Both the position numbers and the translations under genes were made by a program. Shown in pieces: positions 16,500-25,425 of a DNA stretch of 64,000 nt (the first letter of the stretch is position 1; every line of letters starts with the position of its first letter). The notes beneath the pieces were generated by a model. It was not told the origin of the DNA. It worked only from the letters and a program-made list of their open reading frames with translations, and did no database searches. The stretch comes from Gammaproteobacteria bacterium (GTDB lineage: Bacteria; Pseudomonadota; Gammaproteobacteria; Natronospirales; REEB76): positions 124,001 to 188,000 of the forward strand of contig DATEHU010000034.1 in the NCBI GenBank assembly GCA_035279405.1, read 5' to 3'.

Positions 16500-19024
16500 G
16501 TGGTCACGGCATGCGGCGGGAACGGTTTGGTGCCGAGTTCATCCGGCGCGAAGTCGTCCACCGCGCAGATCTCGTTGGTGAGTTCCTCGAGGCGCTGCAA
16601 CTGGCGGCCTTCTTCGGCACTGATGATGCCGGCCGCGCGCGCCGCGCCGATGCGCTCGGCGCCCGGCACGAGCTTGAGTTCGCCGCTGCGCAGCGCCACG
16701 TGGATTTTCTTCTCCACCGGTTCGAGCTTGAGCGCCAGTTCCAGCGCCTCGGCCATCATCCCCACCGGGCTTGCCTTGTCAGCGGTGTAGGTGTTGCGCG
16801 TGAGGCGCGCGCGCGGGCCGCCGGGGGTGCTAATTAGTTGCGCCACGCGGTGGCCGCACGCGTCGCTCGGCGCCGAATAGGTACGGCCGCGCGTGAAGAT
16901 CAGGAAGCGCAACAGCCCCGCCACCCAGCGGTTGGGGAAGTTGCGCAGGAAACCATGCATCTGCTCCTGCAAATGATAAAGCGCCTGGCGGCAGGCCCAA
17001 TCCACCAGCGGCAAGTCCTCGCTCTGGCGCCCCTGATCCTCGTAACGCTTGAGCACCGCTGAAGCGATGTACATGTAACTCAGGATGTCGCCGAGACGCG
17101 CGGAGAGTTTTTCCTTGCGCTTGAGCGTACCGCCGAGCGTCAGCATGGCGGCGTCCGATGCCAGCACGAAGGCGGCGCTGAAGCGGTTGATGTGCTGGTA
17201 GTAGCGGCGCGTTGCTCCGCTGACTGGTACGCGCGTGAGCTGCGCGCCGGTGAGCGCCAGTATCAGCGCGCGTGCGGCGTTGCTGAGCGCCAGGCCGATA
17301 TGGCCAAACAGCGCGTCGTCGAATTGTTTGAGAGCCGCGTGGTGTTCCTTGGCGGCCGGGGCGCGCTCCTCGGCGCTGCCCGCGGCCGCCAGCGCATTGG
17401 CGGCATGCTCTTCCATCGCAGCCGAGCGCATTTCCGTGAGCACGTAGGGATGGCAGCGGATGGCGCCCTGGCCGTAGATCATCAAGTTGCGCGTGAGGAT
17501 GTTGGCGCCTTCCACGGTGATGGCGATAGGGATGGACTGGTAACCGCGGCCGAGATAATTGCGCGGCCCGAGCTGGATGCCCTTGCCCCCGTGAATGTCC
17601 ATGGCGTCGTTGCCGACGATGCGCGCCATTTCGGTGACGTGGTACTTGGAGATCGCCGCACACACCGCCGGTTCCTCGCCCTGGTCTATCGCCCAAGCGG
17701 TGAGCGTGCGTACGGCTTCCATGGCGTACAACAGGCCGCCCATGCGCCCCATGACCTCGTCCACGCCTTCGAACCTGGCAATCGGCAAATTGAATTGTTT
17801 GCGCACCTGCGCGTAGGCCCCGGTGGCGTACACGCCAAGACGCGAACCGCCCGCGGTGTTCGAGGGCAGCGAGATCGCACGCCCCGCGCCCAGGCATTCC
17901 ATGAGCATGCGCCAGCCCTGCCCGGCCATCGGCATGCCGCCGATGATAGCGTCGAGCGGCACGAACACGTCCTTGCCGTGCGTCGGGCCGTTCTGGAACG
18001 GAATATTGAGCGGGAAATGCCGCCGGCCGATGGCGATGCCGGGCGCGTCGCGCGGGATCAGTGCACAGGTGATGCCGTACTGATCCTTGTCGCCCGCGAG
18101 GTGTTCGGGATCGTAGAGTTTGAACGCCAGGCCGATGAGCGTGGCGATCGGCGCGAGCGTGATATAGCGCTTGCTCCAGTTAAGGCGGATGCCGACGACT
18201 TCCTTGCCCTGCCAGCGGTCTTTGCACACCACACCGTAATCGGTGATCGAGCCGGCGTCCGAGCCCGCGGTGGGCGAGGTGAGCGCAAAGCACGGCACCT
18301 CCTCGCCGGAGGCGAGCCGCGGCAGGTATTGGTTTTTCTGCGCTTCGGTTCCATAGCGCAGCAGCAGCTCCGCGGGACCGAGCGAATTCGGCACCGCCAT
18401 GATCGACGCCGCGGTCGGGCTGCGGCTCGCGACCTTGGCAAGAGTTTCGGAATTCATGAGCGCGGAGAATTCCTTGCCGCCGTATCTTTTCGGGATGATG
18501 TAGGCGAAGAATCCCTGTTTCTTGAGGAAGTCCCAGGCCTCGGGCGGCAGATCGCCCCATTCGTGGGTGATCTTCCACTCGTCCAGCATGCCGCACAGGG
18601 TCTCGACCTCGTCGCCCAGAAACGCTTGCTCCTCGTCCGAGAGCTTCGGCGCTGGCGTGTTGAGCAGTTTCTTCCAGTTGGGCTTGCCGCTGAACAGTTC
18701 CCCGTCCCACCACACCGTGCCGGCTTCGAGCGCCGCGGCCTCGGTTTCCGACATCTCCGGCATGACCTTGCGGAATATGTCCAGCAACGGCCGGCTGATC
18801 CATTGCCGGCGCAGTTCCTTGATGTTGAGCGGAATCGCGATCGCCAGGAAGATGATCCAGAACAAGAGCGTCAGCCAGTCCGGACCGGTACCGATGAGCG
18901 TGTACACGATCAGGTACAGCAGATACAGGCCGGTGGCCACCAGCAGCGAGCTGCGCAGATACAGGATCGTGAGGCTGTAGGCGATGAAGACGATGATCCA
19001 GAGGATGGCAATGGCTGCGGACAC
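16496..19024 (-). CDS. fadE: FadE-type acyl-CoA dehydrogenase
   Basis: 842 residues from GTG 19024, with AGGGA eight bases upstream; E. coli FadE is 814. Two or three N-terminal hydrophobic segments (VSAAIAILWIIVFIAYSLTI and LLFWIIFLAIAIPLNI) anchor it to the membrane, as in FadE. The dehydrogenase core includes GFFAYIIPKRYGGKEFS, CFALTSPTAGSDAGSITDYG, GGSRLGVYATGAYAQVRKQF and the FadE-type C-terminal extension. It performs the first beta-oxidation step, oxidising acyl-CoA to trans-2-enoyl-CoA with FAD. It is coupled to the downstream DUF4286-DUF3667 gene; a hotdog thioesterase lies upstream on the same strand. Confidence 0.93.
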   Translation of the reverse strand: MSAAIAILWIIVFIAYSLTILYLRSSLLVATGLYLLYLIVYTLIGTGPDWLTLLFWIIFLAIAIPLNIKELRRQWISRPLLDIFRKVMPEMSETEAAALEAGTVWWDGELFSGKPNWKKLLNTPAPKLSDEEQAFLGDEVETLCGMLDEWKITHEWGDLPPEAWDFLKKQGFFAYIIPKRYGGKEFSALMNSETLAKVASRSPTAASIMAVPNSLGPAELLLRYGTEAQKNQYLPRLASGEEVPCFALTSPTAGSDAGSITDYGVVCKDRWQGKEVVGIRLNWSKRYITLAPIATLIGLAFKLYDPEHLAGDKDQYGITCALIPRDAPGIAIGRRHFPLNIPFQNGPTHGKDVFVPLDAIIGGMPMAGQGWRMLMECLGAGRAISLPSNTAGGSRLGVYATGAYAQVRKQFNLPIARFEGVDEVMGRMGGLLYAMEAVRTLTAWAIDQGEEPAVCAAISKYHVTEMARIVGNDAMDIHGGKGIQLGPRNYLGRGYQSIPIAITVEGANILTRNLMIYGQGAIRCHPYVLTEMRSAAMEEHAANALAAAGSAEERAPAAKEHHAALKQFDDALFGHIGLALSNAARALILALTGAQLTRVPVSGATRRYYQHINRFSAAFVLASDAAMLTLGGTLKRKEKLSARLGDILSYMYIASAVLKRYEDQGRQSEDLPLVDWACRQALYHLQEQMHGFLRNFPNRWVAGLLRFLIFTRGRTYSAPSDACGHRVAQLISTPGGPRARLTRNTYTADKASPVGMMAEALELALKLEPVEKKIHVALRSGELKLVPGAERIGAARAAGIISAEEGRQLQRLEELTNEICAVDDFAPDELGTKPFPPHAVTT

Positions 19025-19110
19025 GGCAAAATCCCTGTTGTTTGTTGAGAGCGGCGGCCGGCCGCGGGTCTGGAAACTATACCCCAGCAACCGACCCCGT
19101 TAAATGGCCG

Positions 19111-19548
19111 TTACTGCGCATTTCCTGACTGCAGCTTTGCAAGCATGCCGGGCGGGAACGCCATGGCCTTCTGCGCGTGGAAGTCGAAACACACCGCGCC
19201 GGTTTTGGCTTCCGCGACCGTGCGCTCATCGGCCGCACGGCTGACGCGATAGTAAAAATCACAACCGCGGCTCGCGAATTCTCCCGCCGCCACTTCAATG
19301 TGCAGCCGGTCGCCGAAGAATGCCTGCGCCCGGTAAACGATGGCCGCGTCGGCAATCACGAAACCGATGCCGTCGGCGCCGATTTCCTCGATGCCCAACG
19401 ATGCCAGGAAACGCCGGCGCGCTTCGTGTATCAGCGTGAGTACGGCGTCGTTGCCGAGATGATTGCCGTAGTTCAAGTCTCCGACGCGCACTTCGAGTTC
19501 GGTTTGAAACGCAAAGTGCTCCGGTAGTTCAATTTTGATGCGCGACAT
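19111..19548 (-). CDS. Hotdog-fold acyl-CoA thioesterase (YbgC/FadM-like)
   Basis: 145 residues, typical for a single 4HBT hotdog domain. The active-site region reads LEVRVGDLNYGNHLGNDAVL, followed by the long central helix TLIHEARRRFLASLG. In the YbgC/FadM group the catalytic Asp in RxxDxDxxGHxxN acts on the thioester; here the equivalent is RVGDLNYGNHLGN. Strands IVYRAQAFFGDRLHIEV and DFYYRVSR complete the fold. It likely hydrolyses acyl-CoA, fitting the fadE gene 87 bases downstream. Cytoplasmic. Chain-length preference cannot be read. Confidence 0.88.
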   Translation of the reverse strand: MSRIKIELPEHFAFQTELEVRVGDLNYGNHLGNDAVLTLIHEARRRFLASLGIEEIGADGIGFVIADAAIVYRAQAFFGDRLHIEVAAGEFASRGCDFYYRVSRAADERTVAEAKTGAVCFDFHAQKAMAFPPGMLAKLQSGNAQ

Positions 19549-19566
19549 GCTGCTGTTCCAGATTTT

Positions 19567-19597
19567 GTAGGAGCGGCGTTCAGCCGCGATTCCAACG
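19567..19597. repeat. REP-type palindrome
   Basis: GTAGGAGCGGCGTTCAGCC, then GCGATTCCAACG: a short hairpin (GCGGC/GCCGC) with GTAGGAG and CGATTCC flanks. It resembles the REP family common in pseudomonads and xanthomonads, and related copies occur at 31.7, 32.3, 47.1 and 48.3 kb. Confidence 0.75.
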
Positions 19598-19624
19598 TCT
19601 CACGCCTCGAAGGCGATCTTGATT

Positions 19625-19676
19625 GCTCCCCTCATCCAATCTTCTCCCCCAAGGGGGAGAAGGGACAAGGAGGTTG
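19625..19676. repeat. Solo CTTCTCCCC hairpin repeat
   Basis: Contains CTTCTCCCCCAAGGGGGAGA, then AG (19641-19662), a perfect 10-bp stem around CA-type loop bases, followed by GGACAAGGAGG. The stem matches the outer hairpin of the element at 55172-55345 (CTTCTCCCC/GGGGAGAAGG). It lies immediately beyond the stop of the GAF-domain gene and could also act as a terminator. Confidence 0.65.
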
Positions 19677-19684
19677 AATTGGTT

Positions 19685-21433
19685 TTATGCCGTTTGCCAG
19701 GCGGCCACCAGTTGGCGGGCACGTTCACGGGCGCTCGTGGCATCCAGCGCGCCGCGTGCCACCGAGTCCACGAAGTTTTCATGTTCGCGGCTGCGCAACG
19801 CATAAAGCGCCGCGCCCGCCTGCTGGGCCACGTGGAACAGCAGTGCGCGTTCGTCGGCGGTGTACTGTTCCGCCGGCCGTGGACCGCACACCAGCGCGCC
19901 GATGAGCTTGCCGCGTACCGCCATGGAAAATACGTAGCCGCCTTTTCCGAGCGCGCTCCTCATCTCGTGCAGGTCGGCTTCATGATCGCCGGCGCGCAGG
20001 CGCACAAACGCCAGATCATCTGCTTCCACCTGCTGCGGGAATTCGGCTGTCCCATGTTGGCGCACGCGTGTATAACCCTGCGCCTGGCGTTCGTATAGTG
20101 CCACGCTCTCGGCATGGCTGTGGTCAAACACCTGCTGCGCCGTCAGGTCGAGCAGGTGTTCCGGTTGTTCGATGAAGCTGCAGGTGCGCGCGAAGTCGTT
20201 GAGCGCCTGCTCGGCGCGGTACTGGCGGCGGAACACCAGGCGGTTGATATAGGTGTCGAGATACTTGCGCAGGCTACCGAGCACGATGCCAAGCGCCAGC
20301 GGCACGATGAGTTCCAGAATCAGGCTCGCACCGCGTCCCAGCGTTTCACGTTCCACCAGGGCATTGATGGCGGCGAATACGCCCACCACGATGGCGGTGA
20401 TGACACCGTACAGCAACGTGCGGTTCAGCACGATGCGCACGTCCACCAGGCGATGGCGCAGCAGCGCGTAACCGTAACCCGCGACCGCCAGCAGAAACGC
20501 AATCTCATTCAGGATAGCGAGCGTGAGAGCGGAAACCGGATTGCTGGTCTGGGTTGCGATGTAAGACAAGACGACCGCCAGCAATACCATACCCGTACTG
20601 GCCAGAATCCAGCGGATGCGCAGCCGCTGTTCCGCTCCGGCCCGTGTGTACCCCAATACCAGCATCAAAAACGCAATCAAGCCCAGCCATATGCTGATCG
20701 CCGGCAGTATCAATGCCGGCACGCCGTTCCAGGCGAAGTACACGATCCCAAGTGTGCGAATGCAGGATAACCCCGCAAGTAGCGCAACTGAAATGGCAAA
20801 TATCCAGGTGAAAGTACGTTTCAACACCGGCTTCAAGCCTTCTGCGACAACGGCATAGGCCATGAGATACAGGCCGGTCAATAAAAGCTCAGCAACAATA
20901 CAATTTCCTAAAACATCCAGGAAAACGGCAATGCTGGCGGAAACCGGAATGCTCCGCATACCATTGAGGATGACGACATTCAAAGACATCAAACCCAGGC
21001 CCCAGGCCGCCAGATTCCGGCCGCGCCACAATGCCAGTAGCCCCAAGACCAGGAAAGCGAATGGCAACAAATACGCCAGAATCTGATTGACGGAGTTGAA
21101 CGCGGCTGGCGACGGCACTTGGCTGATTACGGACACCCGTAATGATTGATTTCCACGGCGCACTACCATGTCGTAGCTCAGCCCCGCCTTGATGGTTTCG
21201 GGCAACAGGAATGCCGCTCGTGCCGCCGCAGACATCTGTTTTATTTCCAGTTGATCTCCGGACTGCAGCCCGGCAGCAAGTGGTATTCCTCCCGGCGCAC
21301 TCACGTAGATGGCCGAGCCCCTATGCGTGATGCCCACCGGTAATCCGGCGTGGGTGTTGAAGAATGTCAGTTGGATGAAGGCAGCTACGGCTACAACGCT
21401 CAATATTCCAAAGAACCAGACACGGCGACTCAT
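19685..21433 (-). CDS. PDZ-like/multi-TM/GAF orphan sensor protein
   Basis: 582 residues from ATG 21433, with GAGG eight bases upstream. The first helix (residues 5-21, FGILSVVAVAAFIQLTFF) precedes a PDZ-like periplasmic segment (about 35-105, SAPGGIPLAAGLQSGDQLEI). About eight transmembrane helices follow, then LLRHRLVDVRIVLNRTLLYG, a sequence seen in ComP-like sensor kinases, two more helices and a C-terminal GAF domain (about 400-560). Those kinases continue into HisKA/HATPase domains; here the protein stops after the GAF, and no kinase gene is adjacent. It may be a kinase-less sensor or a partner of a distant kinase. The middle of the gene looks less GC-rich than its neighbours. Confidence 0.8.
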   Translation of the reverse strand: MSRRVWFFGILSVVAVAAFIQLTFFNTHAGLPVGITHRGSAIYVSAPGGIPLAAGLQSGDQLEIKQMSAAARAAFLLPETIKAGLSYDMVVRRGNQSLRVSVISQVPSPAAFNSVNQILAYLLPFAFLVLGLLALWRGRNLAAWGLGLMSLNVVILNGMRSIPVSASIAVFLDVLGNCIVAELLLTGLYLMAYAVVAEGLKPVLKRTFTWIFAISVALLAGLSCIRTLGIVYFAWNGVPALILPAISIWLGLIAFLMLVLGYTRAGAEQRLRIRWILASTGMVLLAVVLSYIATQTSNPVSALTLAILNEIAFLLAVAGYGYALLRHRLVDVRIVLNRTLLYGVITAIVVGVFAAINALVERETLGRGASLILELIVPLALGIVLGSLRKYLDTYINRLVFRRQYRAEQALNDFARTCSFIEQPEHLLDLTAQQVFDHSHAESVALYERQAQGYTRVRQHGTAEFPQQVEADDLAFVRLRAGDHEADLHEMRSALGKGGYVFSMAVRGKLIGALVCGPRPAEQYTADERALLFHVAQQAGAALYALRSREHENFVDSVARGALDATSARERARQLVAAWQTA

Positions 21434-21650
21434 GGGCATGTCCTCGACGGTGGAGACGCGCGCAATGTACTCCCGGCAAATCCGGTGCGCATCCCTTTGC
21501 ACTCCCGGCATTGCGGCTGGACGGATACGGGCTGTTGGGCGTAGGCTGCGCGCTCGCCAATCAGCGGCCGGCTCGGAACCAAAGTCCCGATACGGTGTCC
21601 TGACTGCATCGGTATCGCCGCATCAGAATAATTCCTTGAGGAGATTCCCC

Positions 21651-23219
21651 GTGAAAATATCCCGCTTGTTGACCGCTTTGATCCTGTGCGTACTGGTTCT
21701 GCCGGCCTTCGCGGCCGACAAGCCCGCCGCCCCACCGGCAGCGCCCGCCAGCGCAGCCTCGGCCACGCCGCAGGAATCCACCACCACCGGTACGGTGACG
21801 GTTGAAGGCCAGACCATCAAGTACAAGGCGGTGGCCGGCACGATTATTTTGAAAAACAAGGACGACAAGCCGACCGGCAGCATGTTCTACATTGCATACT
21901 TTAAAGAGGGCGCAAATGCCGCCAACCGGCCGGTGACTTTCTTCTATAACGGCGGTCCCGGATCCTCCACAGTGTGGCTGCACATGGGCGCCTTCGGCCC
22001 GCACCGCGTGGTCACCGAGGATCACACCCATACCCCAGCCGCGCCCTATCAACTGGTGAACAACCAGTACAGTCTGCTGGACGCGACCGACGAGGTGTTC
22101 ATTGACGCCATGGGCACCGGCTTCTCGCGCATTCTCGGCAAAGACGAGGGCGGGGAGGGCAGCCCCAAGGATTTCTACGGCGTGGACCAGGACGCCCGCA
22201 GCTTCGCCCAGTTCATTACCCGCTTCCTCTCACAGTACGGACGCTGGAATTCTCCCAAGTACCTGTTCGGCGAGAGCTATGGCACCACGCGCTCGGCGGT
22301 GCTCGCCAACGATCTTGAGACCAACAACGACGTGGATCTGAACGGCGTGATCCTGTTGTCGGCGATCCTCAACTTCAACCTCAACGCGGATTTTCCCCAG
22401 ATCAATCCGGGCGTGGATTTGCCGTACGAAATGATGTTGCCGACGTTCGCGGCGACCGCGTGGTATCACCACAAGCTGCCTAACCCACCGGCGCAACTGC
22501 AACCGTTCCTCGACGAGGTGGAACAGTTCGCGACGAACGACTATACGAAGGCGTTGCAGGCCGGTTCGACGCTCGATCCGGCCGCCAAGCGGAAGATTGC
22601 GGAGCAGCTGCACAATTACACCGGCCTGCCGGTGAGTTATCTGCTGAAAGCCAATCTGCGGGTGACCGGGCCCCAGTTCGAGCATGAATTGCTGAACGAC
22701 AATGACGATCTCACCGGCCGGCTGGATACGCGCTTCACCGGTCCGGCCATGAATCCGCTGGCCGAAGAAGCCAGCTACGATCCGCAGTCCGCGGCCATCA
22801 GTTCCGCCTACGTGTCTGCGTTCAACGACTACGTGCGCAAGGATCTGAAGTTCGGCGAGCACATGGTTTACCGGCCGGAAATCAACGTGTTCGGCGAGTG
22901 GGACTTCAAGCACCAGCAGCCGGGGGCGCCGTTCGCCCTGCCGTTCACGCCCAATGTGATGCCGGATCTGGCCTCGGCCATGATCTACAACCCGGAGCTC
23001 AAGGTACTGCTGAACTCGGGGTATTTCGATCTCGCCACGCCCTACTACGCGGCGGTGTACACCATGCATCACCTGCCGATGCCGACCAGGCTGCAGAGCA
23101 ACATCCAGTACGCGTTTTATGACTCCGGCCACATGGTGTATGCGCATCTTCCCTCGCTCAAGGAACTACACGACAAAAGTGCCAAGTTCATCGAGTCCAC
23201 GCACGCAAGTGCGCCCTAG
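21651..23219 (+). CDS. Secreted S10 family serine carboxypeptidase-like peptidase
   Basis: 522 residues from GTG 21651, with GAGGAG seven bases upstream. A signal peptide (MKISRLLTALILCVLVLPAF, then AAD) and an Ala/Pro-rich linker lead to an S10 domain. Catalytic motifs are visible: the oxyanion region FFYNGGPGSST, nucleophile Ser209 in FGESYGTTRS, an Asp in LLNSGYFDLATP and the terminal His in DSGHMVYAH. S10 enzymes remove C-terminal residues and work best at acid pH, so together with the S9 peptidases this supports extracellular or periplasmic peptide degradation. A terminator follows at 23242. The gene is divergent from the PDZ/GAF sensor with a 217-bp intergenic region. Confidence 0.93.
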   Translation: MKISRLLTALILCVLVLPAFAADKPAAPPAAPASAASATPQESTTTGTVTVEGQTIKYKAVAGTIILKNKDDKPTGSMFYIAYFKEGANAANRPVTFFYNGGPGSSTVWLHMGAFGPHRVVTEDHTHTPAAPYQLVNNQYSLLDATDEVFIDAMGTGFSRILGKDEGGEGSPKDFYGVDQDARSFAQFITRFLSQYGRWNSPKYLFGESYGTTRSAVLANDLETNNDVDLNGVILLSAILNFNLNADFPQINPGVDLPYEMMLPTFAATAWYHHKLPNPPAQLQPFLDEVEQFATNDYTKALQAGSTLDPAAKRKIAEQLHNYTGLPVSYLLKANLRVTGPQFEHELLNDNDDLTGRLDTRFTGPAMNPLAEEASYDPQSAAISSAYVSAFNDYVRKDLKFGEHMVYRPEINVFGEWDFKHQQPGAPFALPFTPNVMPDLASAMIYNPELKVLLNSGYFDLATPYYAAVYTMHHLPMPTRLQSNIQYAFYDSGHMVYAHLPSLKELHDKSAKFIESTHASAP

Positions 23220-23241
23220 GCAGACGCAATCGCCGGGACGC

Positions 23242-23275
23242 AAAAGGCCGCGGGTAAAACCTGCGGCCTTTTTTT
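23242..23275 (+). terminator. Rho-independent terminator after the S10 peptidase
   Basis: AAAGGCCGCGGG, a short TAAA loop and ACCTGCGGCCTTTTTTT form a strong GC-rich hairpin ending in a run of seven T, 22 bases after the stop codon. Confidence 0.9.
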
Positions 23276-23373
23276 ACGCTTGTTCAGGCTCGATCACGCA
23301 CGCGGAAATTGTTCTGCGCCACCGTCAACGCCTGTTGCAATTCTTTTCAGACAGGCTCTGTCCCCTAACCGTG

Positions 23374-23422
23374 TCACGATTCCTGTGAACTATATATAAT
23401 GCAGGCACGTGCTAGCACGTGC
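23374..23422 (+). promoter_or_regulatory. Putative SCO1-PCuAC promoter with palindromic operators
   Basis: A consensus-like -10 TATAAT lies at 23395-23400. An upstream inverted repeat TCAC-N7-GTGA (23374-23388) sits where activators or repressors often bind. A perfect 18-bp palindrome GCACGTGCTAGCACGTGC (23405-23422) lies just downstream of the -10, where a bound repressor would block initiation. No good -35 is evident. The regulator is unknown; copper- or oxygen-responsive control would suit the genes, but that is inference. Confidence 0.5.
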
Positions 23423-23485
23423 GTGGTTGCCGGCCACGCACGCTGCACAAGCCCGCTCACCCCGGTTACCACGTCATCACTGAAC

Positions 23486-24085
23486 ATGCGTCACATTTGC
23501 CGTCGTCATCTGCTTGTGCCCGCGCTGACCGCGGTGCTACTTGCCGCCTGTCAGGCCCAGCCGCAGTGGCAACTCACCAACGTGAGCGGGCATCTACCGG
23601 ACCTGAAGTTCACGCTGACCAACGAGCTCAACCAGCCGGTCACGGCCGCGACGTACCGCGGCAAGGTCGCGCTGATGTATTTCGGCTATACGCATTGTCC
23701 CGATGTGTGCCCGCTGACGCTGGCCCACATGCATCAGGTGATGCAGCAGCTCGGTCCGGCCGCCGACGGCGTGCAATTCCTGTTCGTCAGCGTGGATCCC
23801 GAGCGCGATACGCCCGCGGTGCTGCGCCAGTACGTGGCCGCATTCGACCCGCACATCGTGGGACTTACCGGAACCCAGGACCAGATTGCGGCGCTCGCCA
23901 AGCGTTATCGCGCATTCTACGAACGTGAGGCGCCCAAGAGGTCTTCCAGCAACTACGAGGTCAGCCACAGTTCGGCGATCTACATCTTTGACCGCGATGG
24001 CCGCGCGCGCCTGCTGGCAACACCCGGCGATCCGCAAGCGGCGGTGGTGCATGACCTGAAGCTGCTGCTGGAACAGAAGACGTGA
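23486..24085 (+). CDS. SCO1/SenC family copper chaperone lipoprotein
   Basis: 199 residues from ATG 23486. An N-terminal lipoprotein signal (MRHICRRHLLVPALTAVLLA, then AC) has lipobox LAAC. The thioredoxin-like domain contains the copper motif CxxxC in YFGYTHCPDVCPLTLAHM and the distal histidine in YEVSHSSAIYIFD; also typical are LFVSVDPERDTP and VGLTGTQDQI. SCO proteins deliver copper or reduce cysteines at the CuA centre of cytochrome c oxidase in the periplasm. The stop overlaps the GTG of the PCuAC gene, so the two copper chaperones are translationally coupled. Confidence 0.95.
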   Translation: MRHICRRHLLVPALTAVLLAACQAQPQWQLTNVSGHLPDLKFTLTNELNQPVTAATYRGKVALMYFGYTHCPDVCPLTLAHMHQVMQQLGPAADGVQFLFVSVDPERDTPAVLRQYVAAFDPHIVGLTGTQDQIAALAKRYRAFYEREAPKRSSSNYEVSHSSAIYIFDRDGRARLLATPGDPQAAVVHDLKLLLEQKT

Positions 24086-24549
24086 ATCCCGCGCATCGGC
24101 GTGCGTGCGTGGCGACGGCCCTGCTTGGCCTTGTGGTGTGCGCAACCGCCCATGCAGCGCCGGCGCCGGCAAAACCCACCTTGCAGATCGAGCACGCCTG
24201 GATTCGCTGGCTGCCGGCGGATCTTCCGGCGGCGGCTTACGCCGTAATCGTGAACCACGGTGACGCGAACGCGCGGCTCATCGGCGCGGACAGCCCGGAT
24301 TACGACATGGTGATGCTGCACCGCTCACGGCTGGATCAGGGTTCGAGCCTGATGCAAGCGGTTGCGGATATGGACATTCCCGCGCATGGTCAAGCGGCGC
24401 TCGCGCCCGGCGGTTTTCACTTGATGCTGAGCGCAGCGCGCCATGCCATCAAACCCGGCGACACGGTGAAGATCAACTTGCACTTTGCCGGTGGTGCCGT
24501 GCTTCAGGCTGACTTTCCGGTGCGACCCGCCAACGCTTCCGGTCCCTGA
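24082..24549 (+). CDS. PCu(A)C copper chaperone
   Basis: 155 residues from GTG 24082, which overlaps the SCO1 stop (GTGA). A signal peptide (CVATALLGLVVCATAHAAPA) precedes the PCuAC fold. The copper-binding pattern H-x10-M-x21-H-x-M is intact: the His in VMLHRSR, the Met in SSLMQAV, then PGGFHLM. PCuAC proteins carry Cu(I) in the periplasm to SCO or directly to subunit II of the oxidase. The last 46 bases overlap the end of the convergent ctaG gene on the other strand. Confidence 0.93.
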   Translation: MNPAHRRACVATALLGLVVCATAHAAPAPAKPTLQIEHAWIRWLPADLPAAAYAVIVNHGDANARLIGADSPDYDMVMLHRSRLDQGSSLMQAVADMDIPAHGQAALAPGGFHLMLSAARHAIKPGDTVKINLHFAGGAVLQADFPVRPANASGP

Positions 24550-25421
24550 GTCTGCGCCACCACGCGCGCGCGCCAGGTGGCACGCCGCGCCGCCTTGCGT
24601 TTCGACAATCGTCCCTGACCGTCCAGCCGCAACCAGTAGCTGAAGGCAATCAGTGCGGCCAGCACACTCATCATCGAACTCGGAATCCACAGGATCAGGC
24701 CGCCCAGGTGCTGATCCAGCAGCGGCGAAATGTCCGCGAACGCCCGCCCGCACAGACTGTAGATCGGGTATAGATCCTTGTTGGCAAGGCTGAGGTAAGC
24801 GCCGAGCACGATTTGCGGCGCGATCACCACCAGGGCCAGGAACACGCGCATGCCCGGAGACAGGCGCGCCGGCGGCCGCGTGCGCCGGTCGAGAATCAGC
24901 CACCAGAACAGCATGCCGTCGGCCGCCATGCTGTAGTTCATCAGGTGGTACAGCCGCCAGTCCAGCATCGCGTCGAAATGCACCGCCGGCCACAGCCAGA
25001 GATAAATCAGGCCGACGAATAGCACCGCCGCCACCAGCGGATGCAGCAGCACGTTGAACAGCCAGCGTACCGGAGTCCAGCGCAGGCCCGTGCGCAGACG
25101 CAGGCGCCAGCGCAGCGGCAATCCCCGTCGCATGGTGACGCCCGGATAGGCGAGTGCGATCAGAAACGGACCGAGGTGATGCAGGCCGATGTGCTGGATG
25201 CGGTGAATGAAGAACTCATGCTCGGCGTAATAATCGAGACGCGTGTGCAGGCCGGTATAGATCACCAGCATGCCCACCCAGAACAGCAGTTGGCGCCGCC
25301 AAGGCGCGCTCAGCGGCGAACGCCACACACCGCGCGCGTAAAGCCACACGGCCGCCGCGAAAACCATCACCACGATGGCCGAAGGCTCCCACGGAATCCA
25401 CCACTGGAGAAATGCCAGCAC
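24504..25421 (-). CDS. ctaG: CtaG-type (caa3 assembly factor) membrane protein
   Basis: 305 residues with about seven transmembrane helices. Family features are the histidine-rich segment EHEFFIHRIQHIGLHHLGPF, LAYPGVTMRRGLPLR, and the late segment APQIVLGAYLSLANKDLYPI followed by DQHLGGLILWIPSSMMSV. This is the caa3_CtaG (DUF1404-like) family, linked to copper insertion in cytochrome oxidase and distinct from the Cox11 protein also called CtaG. It is convergent with the SCO1-PCuAC pair, an arrangement that groups three copper-delivery factors in 2 kb. No oxidase subunit genes are in the window. Confidence 0.88.
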   Translation of the reverse strand: MLAFLQWWIPWEPSAIVVMVFAAAVWLYARGVWRSPLSAPWRRQLLFWVGMLVIYTGLHTRLDYYAEHEFFIHRIQHIGLHHLGPFLIALAYPGVTMRRGLPLRWRLRLRTGLRWTPVRWLFNVLLHPLVAAVLFVGLIYLWLWPAVHFDAMLDWRLYHLMNYSMAADGMLFWWLILDRRTRPPARLSPGMRVFLALVVIAPQIVLGAYLSLANKDLYPIYSLCGRAFADISPLLDQHLGGLILWIPSSMMSVLAALIAFSYWLRLDGQGRLSKRKAARRATWRARVVAQTQGPEALAGRTGKSA

Positions 25422-25425
25422 GGCG

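Noticed and set aside
17192-19048. Plus-strand open frame of 618 codons
   Set aside because: Antisense shadow of fadE with low-complexity Arg/His/Gly-rich translation.
19641-19662. Simple rho-independent terminator for the GAF sensor gene
   Set aside because: The perfect stem could terminate transcription, but there is no T-run on the minus strand, and the sequence matches the dispersed hairpin family, so it was recorded as a repeat.
23346-23372. Possible transposon-end remnant (ACAGGCTCTGTCCCCT)
   Set aside because: It recalls short sequences flanking REP-associated transposases, but there is no matching second end, no transposase and only one copy here.
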